Part shown: piece by piece, positions 1 through 9,233 of the stretch | Layout: each line of letters begins with the position of its first letter | Position numbering within the stretch: position 1 is the first letter of the stretch | Assembly: GCF_001767395.1 (NCBI RefSeq) | Contig: NZ_CP017014.1 | Location: 1-64,000, forward strand | Source: Rhodococcus sp. WMMA185 | GTDB lineage: Bacteria > Actinomycetota > Actinomycetes > Mycobacteriales > Mycobacteriaceae | Length of the DNA stretch: 64,000 nucleotides | Reading direction: 5' to 3' | Notes under the pieces: model-generated | Told to the model about the DNA's origin: nothing | The model's database searches: none | The model's input: the letters and a program-made list of their open reading frames with translations, nothing else | Program-made: the position numbers and the translations under genes

Positions 1-642
1 GCAAAGATGCCGCGAGCGAGCGATCTCCTGGCGAATCATGTTCCGCACCAGTAGGTGAACTCGAACTCGAGATCGATCTGTCGGGGCGGACCGGTTCAAC
101 GATGATCGAAACAGTCGCGCGCTGGGGCAGGCGGGCACCCGACTCGAGGACGTCGTGTACAAGTTGATGGGTGCGCATCGCTCATTCGATACCCCCCGTG
201 CAACTGGCCGTACCCGCTTACGCGCCGGACCCGAGTGACGGTTCCGTGCCCGAACTCGATATGACAATCAAGATGCGTGAACTCCACTGCGTGGCAACGC
301 ATTGCCTTGGTCATCGTGCTAGTGCGATGGCAAGCAACCCGCCTGGGTCGCGAGTCGGGTCGACCAGAACCAGTCTCAGCGTTCGGCGACTGAGAACACC
401 GCCCACAACTCGGAGCGCCACGCTAGTACGTTGCGCGGCAACGGAATCTAGTTCTATAGTGCCTCGTCAGTATCGATACCAAGAGCACGATGCCTTGGAA
501 TTTCCCAGAATCATCAAACTGTGGTTGGTGTAGGGAGATCGATGCCCTAACCACTTCCGAAGGTCATCCGTGATCTCTCGCTTGTCGGGAAATCACGGAT
601 GCTGCTGCCCGCACTGGGCCAATCAGAGAGAGCGAAACAACC
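1..642. other. Stretch without a recognisable gene
   Basis: Short open frames occur on both strands, but none has convincing coding character, a good ribosome-binding site or a recognisable domain. The only clear structure is the inverted repeat at 565-601, described separately. The left part may hold decayed coding DNA, in keeping with the frameshifted relic immediately downstream. Confidence 0.4.
565..601. promoter_or_regulatory. 10-bp perfect inverted repeat upstream of the relic gene
   Basis: CATCCGTGAT at 565-574 is the exact reverse complement of ATCACGGATG at 592-601, with 17 bases between them. It lies 42 bases before the ATG of the decayed secreted-protein gene. It could be a terminator stem or an operator. 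There is no T-tract, so the role is undecided. Confidence 0.4.
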
Positions 643-2042
643 ATGAGAACCGATTCACCGTTGGTCCACTATTGCAGCGGCCACTACCCTCGCTGCAGGA
701 ACACTCCTACTTCCTGCTGGTGTCGCATCAGCAGCGGATGTCACCGGCACCGGCGACACCGGTCACGAAGCACATCGACTTCGGGGTCAGCTGTTGGTCG
801 TCGAATGGGCGTTTCGCGCCGTTCCTGAACGGCAATAACGACTCCACAAGCAAATGGGGCGTGGAGATTCAAGCGCCGAAACTGGTTACGGCCGGAAAAG
901 AATTTTGAATACAAGATAACCTTGGATCCAGTTCAGATGAGGCGAAAAGACGCTTGGGGTAACTATAAGGGGAATGACAAACACCCGACCTCGTGGGTGA
1001 CGGCTCCGCACGAATTCCCAGATTGGATTCGCGAGAAGATCGACATTGCAATCCCTTCGGGCGCGGAGTTGCTAAATTATCAAAACTAGTTCGGATGATG
1101 CCGAGATCACTCGTGTGGATTACGCCGGAAACCCGAGCGATAGCGGCCAGTTGCTGCGGGTATGGAAAGGACAAGTCACCGAGGGCACTCTCAAAACTCC
1201 CACTGGAAATGGCCCTAACGCTCTGCCCCTCCCACCTCAAGTCAACTCCAGAGTCCATGACCAAGAGATCGATCCTCGTTCTGGACTCACAAGCCCTGTC
1301 AATATCAAGTCGAAAACTCAATGGCCGGTGATCACAGTTACAATGAGGGCAGGCGACGAGGGATCCGTAATTGAGCCAAGCCTGCGCAGTGCGGATCCTC
1401 ACGCTGACGAATATGGGCGGCCGGAGAATTTTTTCACGTTCCAAACGATTGGGGTACCTCTGACGGCACAGCCGATGTCGATGGCAGAATCCTAAGCCCC
1501 ATGAGTATCCGCTGTGCACCGCGGGACACTCCCAACGCCGGCACGGTGAATGCCGGCGGCATGCCGCTGACAACGATTCCCGTGGTCGGAGAAGCAATTC
1601 CGGGTAGTTATCGGACAGCCGGACCAACCGGTGGCAAGACTTGCGACTGGACACGAACCGACACCGACGCAAACATTGTCGAGCGAGGAACCACCCTCGA
1701 TTCGACTACGGTGACGATCGAACCGACCGACGGCGGATTCACCACAACCAACTGCGCGCCGTGGAATCCCGTCAACTTGGGCACCGCCGATTCCGATGCA
1801 CCGAAAATTCCTGGGTACAACTTCACGGGCGCGGTAGGAGTTGACCTCCAGCCGGGGTCGTATCTCAGCAACGGGTCGAGCGATGGAAAGAAGTCCTGGC
1901 CTCTGGTCCCGTCAGGACGGTTCCGGGGTTACCTTCAACTCGGGAACGACAATCACAGATCCGGTCACGGTCACAAATCGAACCCACCGACGGGAGATTT
2001 CAATCTCTAGGCTGTGGCGATTGGACGCCCCTCAGCCAGTAG
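643..2042 (+). pseudogene. Decayed secreted-protein gene with about seven frameshifts
   Basis: Joining frames rebuilds one protein. It has an N-terminal start at 643 and an Ala-rich signal-peptide core (from about 671) ending near GVASAADV. A beta-rich segment follows with WGVEIQAPK near 860 and EYKITLDPVQ near 910, then a segment with SSDDAEITRVDYAGNPSDSG near 1090. It ends with two related repeats, PGSYRTAGPTGG...CDWTRT at about 1590-1780 and PGSYLSNGSSDGKK...GVTFNSGTTITD at about 1830-2000. Each repeat is followed by an IEPTDG motif. The last frame closes at 2040-2042 with GCGDWTPLSQ. Frame changes fall near 665, 765, 907, 1083, 1453, 1890 and 1975. Both repeats resemble the PGxYR/Cys-Trp repeats of actinobacterial secreted proteins. 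All neighbouring genes are intact, so this is probably real decay and not poor sequence. Its native function is unknown. Confidence 0.65.
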
Positions 2043-2222
2043 ACCAGGGCTGAGACGAAGCCGCTTGCAGCAGTCTGCGCTGTCGGCGCCCGCTCGATCG
2101 TCGAGTGGGCGCCGATACTGCACGAGAACGATTGTGCGAAAGTGGGTTCGGGACGCCGATGCCCCAGCGGGCTCAACGCTGGGGATCCACCGTTCTGATG
2201 AGATTGCTCAATGCAGCGAAAC

Positions 2223-3077
2223 TCAGATTCCCAGCGCGCCGGCCAGCTCCCGCAAATCAGCAACAGGATCGTCGGCTATGGGGAGTACCTGAATGGCTAC
2301 GTGATCGGCTCCAGCATCGAGGTGTTCCCGCAGTCGCCCGGCCACATATTCGGTGTCACCGTGCGCGACGAGGGCGTCGATCAGGTCGTCACTGCCGCCG
2401 CCGGCGATCTGTTCGTCGGTGTAGCCGAGTCGCTTCAGGTTGCTCACGTAGTTGCGTAGGTGCAGGTACGGGTTCTCGACCGCATCGCGGCCGATCGGAC
2501 GCGCGCGGCTGGCATCGGTGTCGAGAACTACCTTGTGCTCGGGCGCGAGAACCGGCCCCGGCCCCAGGAGTTCACGGGCCTCACGGGTGTGCTGCGGGGT
2601 GGTGAGGTAGGGGTGGGCGCCGGCCGAACGCGCCGCCGAGAGGGCGAGAACCTTGGGTCCGAGTGCGGCAAGGACACGTCTACTCTTCGGCACACCTGCG
2701 CCGTCGAGCACGTCAAGGTATTCGACCAGCGCGGAGTACGGTTTGCTGTAGTTCAGGCCGGGTTGTTCCGGGTGGCCGACGCCCACGCCGAGGAGGAATC
2801 TCCCCGGGTGGCGCGACTCGAGCCGATGGAACGAGTCCGCGATCTGCTGGGCGGGGGCGGTCCAGATATTCGTAATACCGGTTGCGACGGTGATGGACGA
2901 GGTCGCGTCCAGAAGTTTCTCGGCGACCTCCAGGTCTGCCGGCGGAGACCCGCCGATCCAGACCGCTCCGTAGCCGGCGTCCTCGATCGCCTTCCCGACA
3001 TCGGGTTGCAGTCCAGCAGCGTGACGCCAGATGCCGAATTGTCCGAGCTGGGGGGTTTCTTCTGTGGTTTGCGTCAT
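2223..3077 (-). CDS. LLM-class F420-dependent oxidoreductase (TIGR03620-like)
   Basis: The 284-residue protein matches the luciferase-like monooxygenase fold as used by F420-dependent enzymes. It opens with GQFGIWRHAAGLQPD and continues with AGYGAVWIGGSPPADL, a TGITNIWTAPA strand, RFLLGVGVGHPEQPG near residue 100, and a C-terminal GDTEYVAGRLREHLDAGADHVAIQVLP segment split over the last 60 residues. Such proteins pass hydride from reduced F420 to an organic substrate; the substrate cannot be read from sequence. The gene lies 51 bp downstream of the GYD-domain gene on the same strand, so the two probably share a transcript. Family assignment is firm, reaction unknown. Confidence 0.85.
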   Translation of the reverse strand: MTQTTEETPQLGQFGIWRHAAGLQPDVGKAIEDAGYGAVWIGGSPPADLEVAEKLLDATSSITVATGITNIWTAPAQQIADSFHRLESRHPGRFLLGVGVGHPEQPGLNYSKPYSALVEYLDVLDGAGVPKSRRVLAALGPKVLALSAARSAGAHPYLTTPQHTREARELLGPGPVLAPEHKVVLDTDASRARPIGRDAVENPYLHLRNYVSNLKRLGYTDEQIAGGGSDDLIDALVAHGDTEYVAGRLREHLDAGADHVAIQVLPIADDPVADLRELAGALGI

Positions 3078-3128
3078 GTGACGTGCACTCTTCCCTTCGT
3101 CCTCATGGATTCCCCCCGAGGGTGTTTG

Positions 3129-3449
3129 TCAGGTGCCGGGTGGCCTGTACTCGGCTTCGCGTCGTACTGCCTCATCGACTTGCTCGGGCGTCAGCAGAAG
3201 CACGGATTCGGATCTCGCCGCACCGGACGCGGCGGTGCGGATTCCGAGTGTTGCGGCGGCGACTTCGTCCGGTACCTGTCCGATCACGAACAAGTCCTTG
3301 CCGCCGAGCGCGAAATAGCAGGATTCGACCGTGCCCCCGACGCTTTCGACCATCCTCGTGATCTCCTGGCGTCTCGCGGTTCCACCTTCGGCCAGCAAAC
3401 CCTGAGCGCCTTCGTGCGAGTACGTGACCTGCCAGAGATATCTCGGCAT
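3129..3449 (-). CDS. GYD domain-containing protein
   Basis: This small protein of 106 residues begins MPRYLWQVTYSHEGAQGLL, typical of the GYD family (small alpha/beta barrel-like proteins, often about 100 residues). VESVGGTVESCYFALGGKD and FVIGQVPDEVAAATLG follow in the usual order. The start at 3449 is fixed by an AGGAGG sequence a few bases upstream; a much longer open frame upstream antisense to the DUF72 gene is ignored. It is the first gene of a likely two-gene unit with the F420-type oxidoreductase and is divergent from the DUF72 gene. The biochemical role of GYD proteins is not established. Confidence 0.8.
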   Translation of the reverse strand: MPRYLWQVTYSHEGAQGLLAEGGTARRQEITRMVESVGGTVESCYFALGGKDLFVIGQVPDEVAAATLGIRTAASGAARSESVLLLTPEQVDEAVRREAEYRPPGT

Positions 3450-3533
3450 CGGTGCCTCCTCGATTGTGGGGACATTCTCATGGTTCTCCGCAGAGCGGTC
3501 ACATGCAATAGCTACCGGCGATAAGGTCATGAG

Positions 3534-4349
3534 ATGGCGAAGGCCAGGGTGGGCATCTCGGGCTGGACGTACCCCGGTTGGCGCGGTGACTTCTACCCGG
3601 AGGGTCTGGCTCACCGCAAGGAGTTGGCCTATGCGGCGGGGCGATTGACCACCATCGAGATCAACGGATCGTTCTACGCGCTGCAGAAGCCGGCGAGCTA
3701 CGCGAAGTGGCATGACGAGACGCCGGACGATTTCGTGTTCGCGGTCAAGGGGAGCCGCTATATCACCCATATGAAACGGCTCGCCGACGTCGAGGCCGCC
3801 TTGCCGAACTTCTTCGCGTCGGGTGTTCTGGCACTCGGACCGAAACTCGGCCCGTTCCTGTGGCAACTGCCGCCGACATTGGAATTCGACGAAGCGAGGG
3901 TGAGTCGGTTTCTCGAACGGTTGCCCCGCACAACCGATGTCCTCGCGCGGTTGGCCCGCGAACACGATGACAAGCTTCGAGACGGCAGTGCGCTCACCGA
4001 GTGCGACGCGAGTCGCCCCGTCCGGCACGCTGTCGAGGTCCGGCATCGCAGCTTCGACTCACCTGAGGCGGTCGAACTTCTGCGCGCCCACGACGTGGCG
4101 TTCGTCGTCGCGGACACCGCCGGCCGATACCCGCTGGTAAAGACGCCGACGAGCGACTTCGTGTACGTACGCCTGCACGGCGACGCGGAGCTGTACGCCA
4201 GCGGCTACAGCGACGATGCACTGGACCGGTGGGCCGACGACATCCGCGCATGGACCGATTCCGGACTCGACGTGTTCGTGTACTTCGACAACGACGTGAA
4301 GGGATACGCTCCATTCGATGCCCAGCGGATGAGCGCCCGGTTGGCATGA
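3534..4349 (+). CDS. DUF72 (YecE-like) protein
   Basis: The 271-residue product has the DUF72 hallmarks. ARVGISGWTYPGWRG lies at the N-terminus, followed by TIEINGSFYALQKPASYAKW, DFVFAVKGSRYITHMKRL, LGPFLWQLPPTL, HAVEVRHRSFDSPE and FVYVRLHGDAELY, with DVFVYFDNDVKGYAPFDA near the end. The family folds as a TIM barrel and its activity is still unclear. The length is normal and no motif is missing. It is divergent from the GYD gene, and a hypothetical gene follows directly on the same strand. Confidence 0.88.
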   Translation: MAKARVGISGWTYPGWRGDFYPEGLAHRKELAYAAGRLTTIEINGSFYALQKPASYAKWHDETPDDFVFAVKGSRYITHMKRLADVEAALPNFFASGVLALGPKLGPFLWQLPPTLEFDEARVSRFLERLPRTTDVLARLAREHDDKLRDGSALTECDASRPVRHAVEVRHRSFDSPEAVELLRAHDVAFVVADTAGRYPLVKTPTSDFVYVRLHGDAELYASGYSDDALDRWADDIRAWTDSGLDVFVYFDNDVKGYAPFDAQRMSARLA

Positions 4350-4398
4350 GTTGTCGCGGGCACATGGCACAGTGGCCGTGCATCATGTGCGCGACGAA

Positions 4399-4899
4399 AT
4401 GAGACGGGACGAGATGAGAAAAGCCAGCGTATGGCCCGCCCAGTGGCCGACGATTCCGCGGGAGATCGCGGAGGCCGTAGACGCTGCTGTCGGGGCAGCG
4501 GTCTCCTCGAATGTCGCCGCGTTCTTCGAGGCAACCGAGGATCTCGCCGCGTTGCCGGCCGAGCGGGTGCGGGTCGTGCTGGCCGCGATCGTTCGCGAGA
4601 TTCTCGAGACGATGCATCCTGACGGGCTCACGGGTGAGGACGTGCAAGAAGTGCTCGCCCACGCGGTGGGGGTGGCGCGCACGTGGATGCCCGATGTCGA
4701 TGTCGCGTCGTTCGTCGCCGTCCTCACCGGCGCACTCGGCGTCGCGGAAGCGGACGAATCCGATCTACCGACATCTGCTGTACCGTCGGCGATCCTGTTG
4801 ATCGCCGACCTTGTGTCGAGCGCGCAGGTGTCCGTACACGACTACGTTCGTCGCGCGCTCGACGAGGTTGCGCGGGCCGAGATCGTTGAAATGCCTTGA
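4399..4899 (+). CDS. Hypothetical alpha-helical protein
   Basis: About 166 residues, rich in Ala, Val and Glu, and predicted to be mainly helical (AEAVDAAVGAAVSSNVAAFF, ALPAERVRVVLAAIVREILE, SAILLIADLVSSAQVSVHDY). No family is recognised. The N-terminus is uncertain. A TTG at 4351 sits just behind the DUF72 stop, and in-frame ATGs lie at 4399 and 4414; none has a strong ribosome-binding site. Its closeness to the DUF72 gene suggests co-transcription. It converges on the SnoaL-like gene with a 34-bp gap and no obvious terminator. Confidence 0.6.
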   Translation: MRRDEMRKASVWPAQWPTIPREIAEAVDAAVGAAVSSNVAAFFEATEDLAALPAERVRVVLAAIVREILETMHPDGLTGEDVQEVLAHAVGVARTWMPDVDVASFVAVLTGALGVAEADESDLPTSAVPSAILLIADLVSSAQVSVHDYVRRALDEVARAEIVEMP

Positions 4900-4933
4900 G
4901 GTGAAGGGATTTGGAGTGTCTCTCCTCTAGGGA

Positions 4934-5362
4934 TCAGCCGCCGTCGGAAGTGAGCCCGAGGCCTTCGAGGAAGCTGTACTTGTCCCAATCGACCCAGGTC
5001 TCGACGAGCTTGCCGTCTTCGTACCGACCCGTGTCGACCCCGGTCCAAGTACTTGTCTTGCCAGTGGCGGGGAGGCCCTCGAATTCGCCGGTCTGCTTGG
5101 CGGTCATTCGGAATCGCGAGCAAACGTAATCCCCATCCTGAACCTGTAGCAGGATCTCGAGTTTCACGTCTGAGAACGCCTCGTGGAATTGCGCTAGCAG
5201 ATCCCTCCATTCGGACAGCGACTTGGTCGACGTGCCACCCGCGGCGTCGGGCATCTGATGGTTGATGTAGTTCTCGGCCAAATAGTCGTCCGGGCCGTGC
5301 GGGGTATTGTCACCCCAGAGTTCGAGGAAGTGCTTCGAAGTCGATTTGTGATCAGTAGCCAT
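4934..5362 (-). CDS. SnoaL-like ester cyclase / NTF2-like protein
   Basis: The 142-residue product fits the SnoaL-like polyketide-cyclase family. HFLELWGDNTPHGPDDYLAE and NYINHQMPDAAGG come first, WRDLLAQFHEAFSDVKLEIL lies in the middle, then RFRMTAKQTGEFEGLPATGK and a C-terminal DGKLVETWVDWDKYSFLEGLG. These are small alpha+beta cone proteins that act as cyclases, hydrolases or binding proteins; the ligand cannot be inferred here. The start at 5362 is chosen because AGGAGG lies about 6 bases upstream; an in-frame ATG 33 bases earlier has no such site. The gene is divergent from the YdcF-like gene across 264 bp. Confidence 0.8.
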   Translation of the reverse strand: MATDHKSTSKHFLELWGDNTPHGPDDYLAENYINHQMPDAAGGTSTKSLSEWRDLLAQFHEAFSDVKLEILLQVQDGDYVCSRFRMTAKQTGEFEGLPATGKTSTWTGVDTGRYEDGKLVETWVDWDKYSFLEGLGLTSDGG

Positions 5363-5626
5363 GCTGACCTCCTGTGTGGCGAGCAGAGTCTCCACATTTC
5401 AGACTGCAATAGTTCACGGCAATTCGCTAGAGGACATCGGGTAACGGAATGACAATTCACCGAATCGCATTGGACAACGGAGACGGACAGCAGCTTCTCT
5501 TGCGGACACCAGCGTCTCGAATAGTTCCTCTGTCGGCTTTCCGAAATTAGTTGCTGCGGAGTTGATTTCTACAATGTTCCGGTCGGGCAACGATTGGGCC
5601 GGATATTGCTGTGGTTGGATGATGGT

Positions 5627-6292
5627 ATGGAACGACGGGTGATCCGCCGGCTGGTCGGTGCTGGAGCGGGATTCGTCGTCCTCGTGGGGTTCGTCGTAGC
5701 GGCCTCGGCGGTGTGGACGTCGCGCCAGGCGTCCGGCCATATCTACGACGTCGGTGCCGCACCCCGCGCACCCGTGGTGATCGTGCTCGGAACGCTGGTG
5801 CGCGACGGCAGACCCGGGGAGTACTTGACCGGTCGTCTGGACGTCGCACTGCAACTTCTCCGTGACGGTCGTGCGGAGGTAGCTCTGGTCTCGGGAGACG
5901 GGGCGGGCAGGTCGGGCGACGAGGTTGCGGCCATGACAAAGTACCTGGTCGAGAAGGGGATAGACCCGAGTCGCATCGTCGGCGATCCCTACGGTCTCGA
6001 CACCTACGACACCTGCGTCCGTGCTACCCGAACGTATGGTGTCGGCAAGGCGCTGATCGTCACACAGTCGTTCCACGTGCCGCGAGCGGTGGCTCTGTGC
6101 CGAGGAGTCGGGATCGACGCCGACGGTGTAGCCGCCGGCTGCGATTGCAGCACCATCACGATGGCCCGGAATACCGTGCGCGAATGGCTAGCCCGCCCCA
6201 AAGCCATTCTCGACCTCCTGACCGGACGAGACCCCGTCGTCGTTTCCGAATCAGATGATGTGCTTGGCAATGCCCTCGACGTAGCGGGCTGA
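5627..6292 (+). CDS. YdcF/SanA-like (DUF218) membrane-anchored protein
   Basis: The product is 221 residues. One N-terminal membrane segment (about residues 8-28) is followed by an extracytoplasmic DUF218 domain. Family motifs seen are APVVIVLGTLVRDGRPGEYL, RLDVALQLLRDGRAEVALVSGDG, KYLVEKGIDPSRIVGD, DTYDTCVRATRTYG and LIVTQSFHVPRAVALCRGVG. Relatives include E. coli SanA and YdcF, linked to envelope integrity; their chemistry is unresolved. An in-frame TTG lies 33 bases upstream, but the ATG at 5627 places the membrane segment correctly. Confidence 0.82.
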   Translation: MERRVIRRLVGAGAGFVVLVGFVVAASAVWTSRQASGHIYDVGAAPRAPVVIVLGTLVRDGRPGEYLTGRLDVALQLLRDGRAEVALVSGDGAGRSGDEVAAMTKYLVEKGIDPSRIVGDPYGLDTYDTCVRATRTYGVGKALIVTQSFHVPRAVALCRGVGIDADGVAAGCDCSTITMARNTVREWLARPKAILDLLTGRDPVVVSESDDVLGNALDVAG

Positions 6293-6361
6293 CGAAGATC
6301 GGCTATTCAGGGACGGTGAAATCGGTAGGCTGCTTTCCGGACGACGAGCGGAGGCGTGATT

Positions 6362-7462
6362 ATGGTTTCCCCGACCGATTCGGGTGCGAGACCCGACCCG
6401 ACTCCCCGAGAAGTCCGGAGGTGGCGTCGCTACCTTGCGGACGAGCGCGCCGAAGCCGCGGTCTACCGGGATCTGGCGAAACGACGGTCAGGTGAGGAAC
6501 GGGAGATCCTGTTAGCGCTCGCCGAAGCGGAGGGCCGGCACGAGGCCCACTGGCGCACCCTGCTTGGCGAACAGGTCGGAAAGCCTGTTCGGGGAAGCCT
6601 CCGGACCAGACTCCTCGGCGTGCTGGCCAGGCGGTTCGGCTCGGTTTTCGTGCTCGCGCTCGCCCAGCGCGCCGAAACCCGCTCGCCGTATCCAACGGAC
6701 TTGGACGCCACCGATGCGATGGGAGCGGACGAACGCATCCATGAGGAAGTGGTGCGGGCGCTCGCGACGCGTGGACGCAACCGCCTCTCCGGCACCTTTC
6801 GGGCAGCCGTGTTCGGCGCCAATGACGGCCTGGTCAGCAACCTCGCCTTGATCCTCGGTATCAGTGGTAGCGGCGCTTCCAACGAGATCGTCTTGCTCAC
6901 TGGACTTGCCGGGCTGCTCTCGGGGGCTCTGTCGATGGGCGCGGGCGAGTACGTATCCGTGCGGTCGCAGCGTGAGCTCCTCGAGGCATCGATGCCAGGG
7001 AAGGGGGCCCGGGAGGCAATCCCATTGCTCGATGTAGACGCCAACGAGCTCGCACTCGTCTACCGGGCGCGTGGCATGTCGGTGGCGGAAGCCGAGAAAC
7101 AGGCAGCCGAAGTCTTGCGGGAAAGCGATCAGCTCGATCTCGTTTCGGAGGACGATACGGACGATGCGGTCGATGCGCATGAGGCCATTGGCACCGGCCT
7201 CGGTGCCGCTGCGGCGAGTTTCTGTTTCTTCGCATCCGGTGCAATCATCCCAGTTCTGCCGTACCTCTTCGGGATAGAAGGCACCACCGCGGTAATCGTC
7301 TCCGCAGCGTTGGTGGGCGTGGCACTGCTCTCGACCGGCGTCGTGGTGGGACTGCTGTCGGGTGCTCCGCCTATCAAGCGAGCGCTGCGCCAGCTGGCAA
7401 TCGGATACGGTGCCGCCGCAGCCACCTATCTTCTGGGCATGTTGTTCGGTGCGAGTATCTGA
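6362..7462 (+). CDS. VIT1/CCC1-family transporter with N-terminal ferritin-like domain (MbfA type)
   Basis: About 366 residues. Residues 15-140 form a rubrerythrin-like domain carrying spaced Glu/His ligands (ERAEAAVYRDLAKR, EAEGRHEAHW, DERIHEEVV). The rest is the membrane domain, with GANDGLVSNLALILGISGSG, LSGALSMGAGEYVSVRSQRE and several C-terminal helices. The same fusion occurs in MbfA of rhizobia, which exports iron and protects against iron and peroxide stress. By analogy this is a membrane iron or manganese efflux protein. GGAGG at 6350-6354 favours the ATG at 6362 over an in-frame GTG at 6356. Confidence 0.86.
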   Translation: MVSPTDSGARPDPTPREVRRWRRYLADERAEAAVYRDLAKRRSGEEREILLALAEAEGRHEAHWRTLLGEQVGKPVRGSLRTRLLGVLARRFGSVFVLALAQRAETRSPYPTDLDATDAMGADERIHEEVVRALATRGRNRLSGTFRAAVFGANDGLVSNLALILGISGSGASNEIVLLTGLAGLLSGALSMGAGEYVSVRSQRELLEASMPGKGAREAIPLLDVDANELALVYRARGMSVAEAEKQAAEVLRESDQLDLVSEDDTDDAVDAHEAIGTGLGAAAASFCFFASGAIIPVLPYLFGIEGTTAVIVSAALVGVALLSTGVVVGLLSGAPPIKRALRQLAIGYGAAAATYLLGMLFGASI

Positions 7463-7641
7463 ACGATCCTCGGTTCGACGGTGTAGCCGGCAACGGGCAC
7501 AGACGACGTCCGCGCCAGGCAGCCGGCAAAATTCTCGCCGAGGTTGCGCGTGGTGACCTGATGAGTGGCGCCGCGCGGTGCTACCTTCCACTCTGCGGTG
7601 GTGCCGCGCCCGAGCGGCAGGTCCAACGTAAAGGGGGCGGA

Positions 7642-9114
7642 ATGTCGAAGCGGGTGATCGCGTCGTTCGCGGCTGTGGCGGTAGGTTCGGGTGCGATCAT
7701 CTACTCGAATCAGAGCGATGCCGTGGCCGAGCCCGAGGGGCTGTGGAACGGGATGCCAGGTAGCGGACCTTGCGCCGCCGAAGTCTCGAACGAGACGGCG
7801 TCTCTCATCCCCGAGAGGCTGGAAATCCCGATTCCGTACCCGAAGATCACGACGATCCCGTATCCCGTGGAGCCCAAGGACCCCGTCCGTGTTTCCCAGG
7901 AATTGCCGGCCGACCCGTGCGCCGACCCGTGCCCTGACTTGACCGACGAGACCGCTCCGGATCCCGGGAATCTGTCTAGTGTGCTCGACATTCCGGATGT
8001 CAGCTTGAAGTTCACGCCGTTCCACCTTGGAATCCCCGTGCCGGGAGCCGATATTCAACTGCCTCCGCCACCACCCGTGGTCCACCCGGCGACTGTGGAG
8101 GCGCCGCGCAGTCCGGCGCCGCAGGCTCCGAAGATCGGCGAGGTGACTCGCGTTGCCAAGGTGACCGGGCCGGGTTCGGTCAGTCGCACAGACAAGCGCT
8201 ACCAGGTGAACGGCACCGATCTCGGAATCATGTGGGAATCTGCACCTGACCAGATCGCCATTGCGTTCGGTGACACCTTCGGTAAGGGTTTCACTCCACC
8301 CGGAGGTCAGGGCGGCGACTGGCGTAGCAACGTTCTGGGGTTCAGCTCCGACCGCAACCTGGCGGATGGGATGAGCTTGGACAGTATGGTGCTGGACAGC
8401 CGCTGCCATGCGGCAGAGGTCCTGGGCAGCCGGAAGCTCGACAACGTCGAGATCACGACCATTCCGACGTCGGGATTCGCCATCGGAGACAGGCAGTACA
8501 TGAGCTATATGTCGATCCGCACGTGGTACAGCATCCCTACCACGTGGTGGACGAACCACGGGGGTATCGCCTACTCGGACGACGGCGGCTCCACCTGGAC
8601 GAAGGACCCGTACGCGAAGTGGGAGAACATCTTCGGCGTGACCAAGTTTCAAGTCGCGTCGATGGTGCCTGTCGGTGATTTCGTCTACATGTTCGGCACC
8701 CCCAACACGAGGCTGGGCTCGGTCGGCCTCGCCCGCGTTCCGGTCGACCAAGTCTTGAACACTTCTGCGTACCAGTACTGGCAGAACGGCAACTGGACAC
8801 CGGTCGGAGGTTTCACGGAAGCGACACCGATTGTCAATGCTCCCGTCGCGGAACTATCTGTCCGCTACGACGAGGCCACGGGGAAGTGGCAGATGGCATA
8901 TCTCGACACGTCGAAGCTGGCCATCGTTCTACGTGAGTCCGACTCGCCGCAGGGCGCCTGGTCCGAGGGCGCCCGGATGGTCAGCGTTACCGAGTACCCG
9001 GAGCTGTATGGCGGCTTCATCCACCCGTGGTCGACCGCCGACGATCTGTACTTCACCATCTCGACTTGGTCCGACTACAACGTCTTCCTGATGAGGGCGA
9101 GAATGGGCGACTAG
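7642..9114 (+). CDS. Secreted DUF4185 domain protein
   Basis: About 490 residues. A Sec-type signal peptide spans roughly residues 1-30 (KRVIASFAAVAVGSGAIIYS then ADAVAE-like cleavage region). A Pro-rich low-complexity linker follows (IQLPPPPPVVHPATVEAPR near 140-165), then a DUF4185 domain to the end. That domain shows repeated beta-propeller-like strands such as IAIAFGDTFGKGF, NHGGIAYSDDGGSTWTKDP, VYMFGTPNTRLGSVGLARVP and the C-terminal YGGFIHPWSTADDLYFTIS. Such proteins are extracellular and often glycan-related, but function is unproven. The start at 7642 has a GGGGGCGGA site upstream; an earlier in-frame ATG at 7561 would bury the signal peptide. Confidence 0.82.
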   Translation: MSKRVIASFAAVAVGSGAIIYSNQSDAVAEPEGLWNGMPGSGPCAAEVSNETASLIPERLEIPIPYPKITTIPYPVEPKDPVRVSQELPADPCADPCPDLTDETAPDPGNLSSVLDIPDVSLKFTPFHLGIPVPGADIQLPPPPPVVHPATVEAPRSPAPQAPKIGEVTRVAKVTGPGSVSRTDKRYQVNGTDLGIMWESAPDQIAIAFGDTFGKGFTPPGGQGGDWRSNVLGFSSDRNLADGMSLDSMVLDSRCHAAEVLGSRKLDNVEITTIPTSGFAIGDRQYMSYMSIRTWYSIPTTWWTNHGGIAYSDDGGSTWTKDPYAKWENIFGVTKFQVASMVPVGDFVYMFGTPNTRLGSVGLARVPVDQVLNTSAYQYWQNGNWTPVGGFTEATPIVNAPVAELSVRYDEATGKWQMAYLDTSKLAIVLRESDSPQGAWSEGARMVSVTEYPELYGGFIHPWSTADDLYFTISTWSDYNVFLMRARMGD

Positions 9115-9150
9115 CGGTCGTGGCAGCGGACTGTGGCCGATTACGGGGTA

Positions 9151-9178
9151 GGCGGGACACGATTGTTCGTGTCCCGCC
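9151..9178. terminator. Bidirectional stem-loop terminator
   Basis: GGCGGGACACGA at 9151-9162 pairs perfectly with TCGTGTCCCGCC at 9167-9178 around a TTGT loop. It lies between the convergent DUF4185 gene and FAD-dehydrogenase gene, so it can end both transcripts. There is no strong T-tract, which is usual for actinobacteria. Confidence 0.8.
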
Positions 9179-9233
9179 CATCATCTCCGCAACCGGAAGC
9201 ACGAGGCTGCCGGGGAGTCGTACCCGGTGCCGC

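Noticed and set aside
869-1672. 267-codon minus-strand frame opposite the relic gene
   Set aside because: Arg/Cys/Ser-rich sequence with no domain; it is the antisense of the decayed plus-strand gene.
2460-3524. 354-codon plus-strand frame
   Set aside because: It lies antisense to the F420-type oxidoreductase and GYD genes, and its residues are typical of a shadow frame in high-GC DNA.
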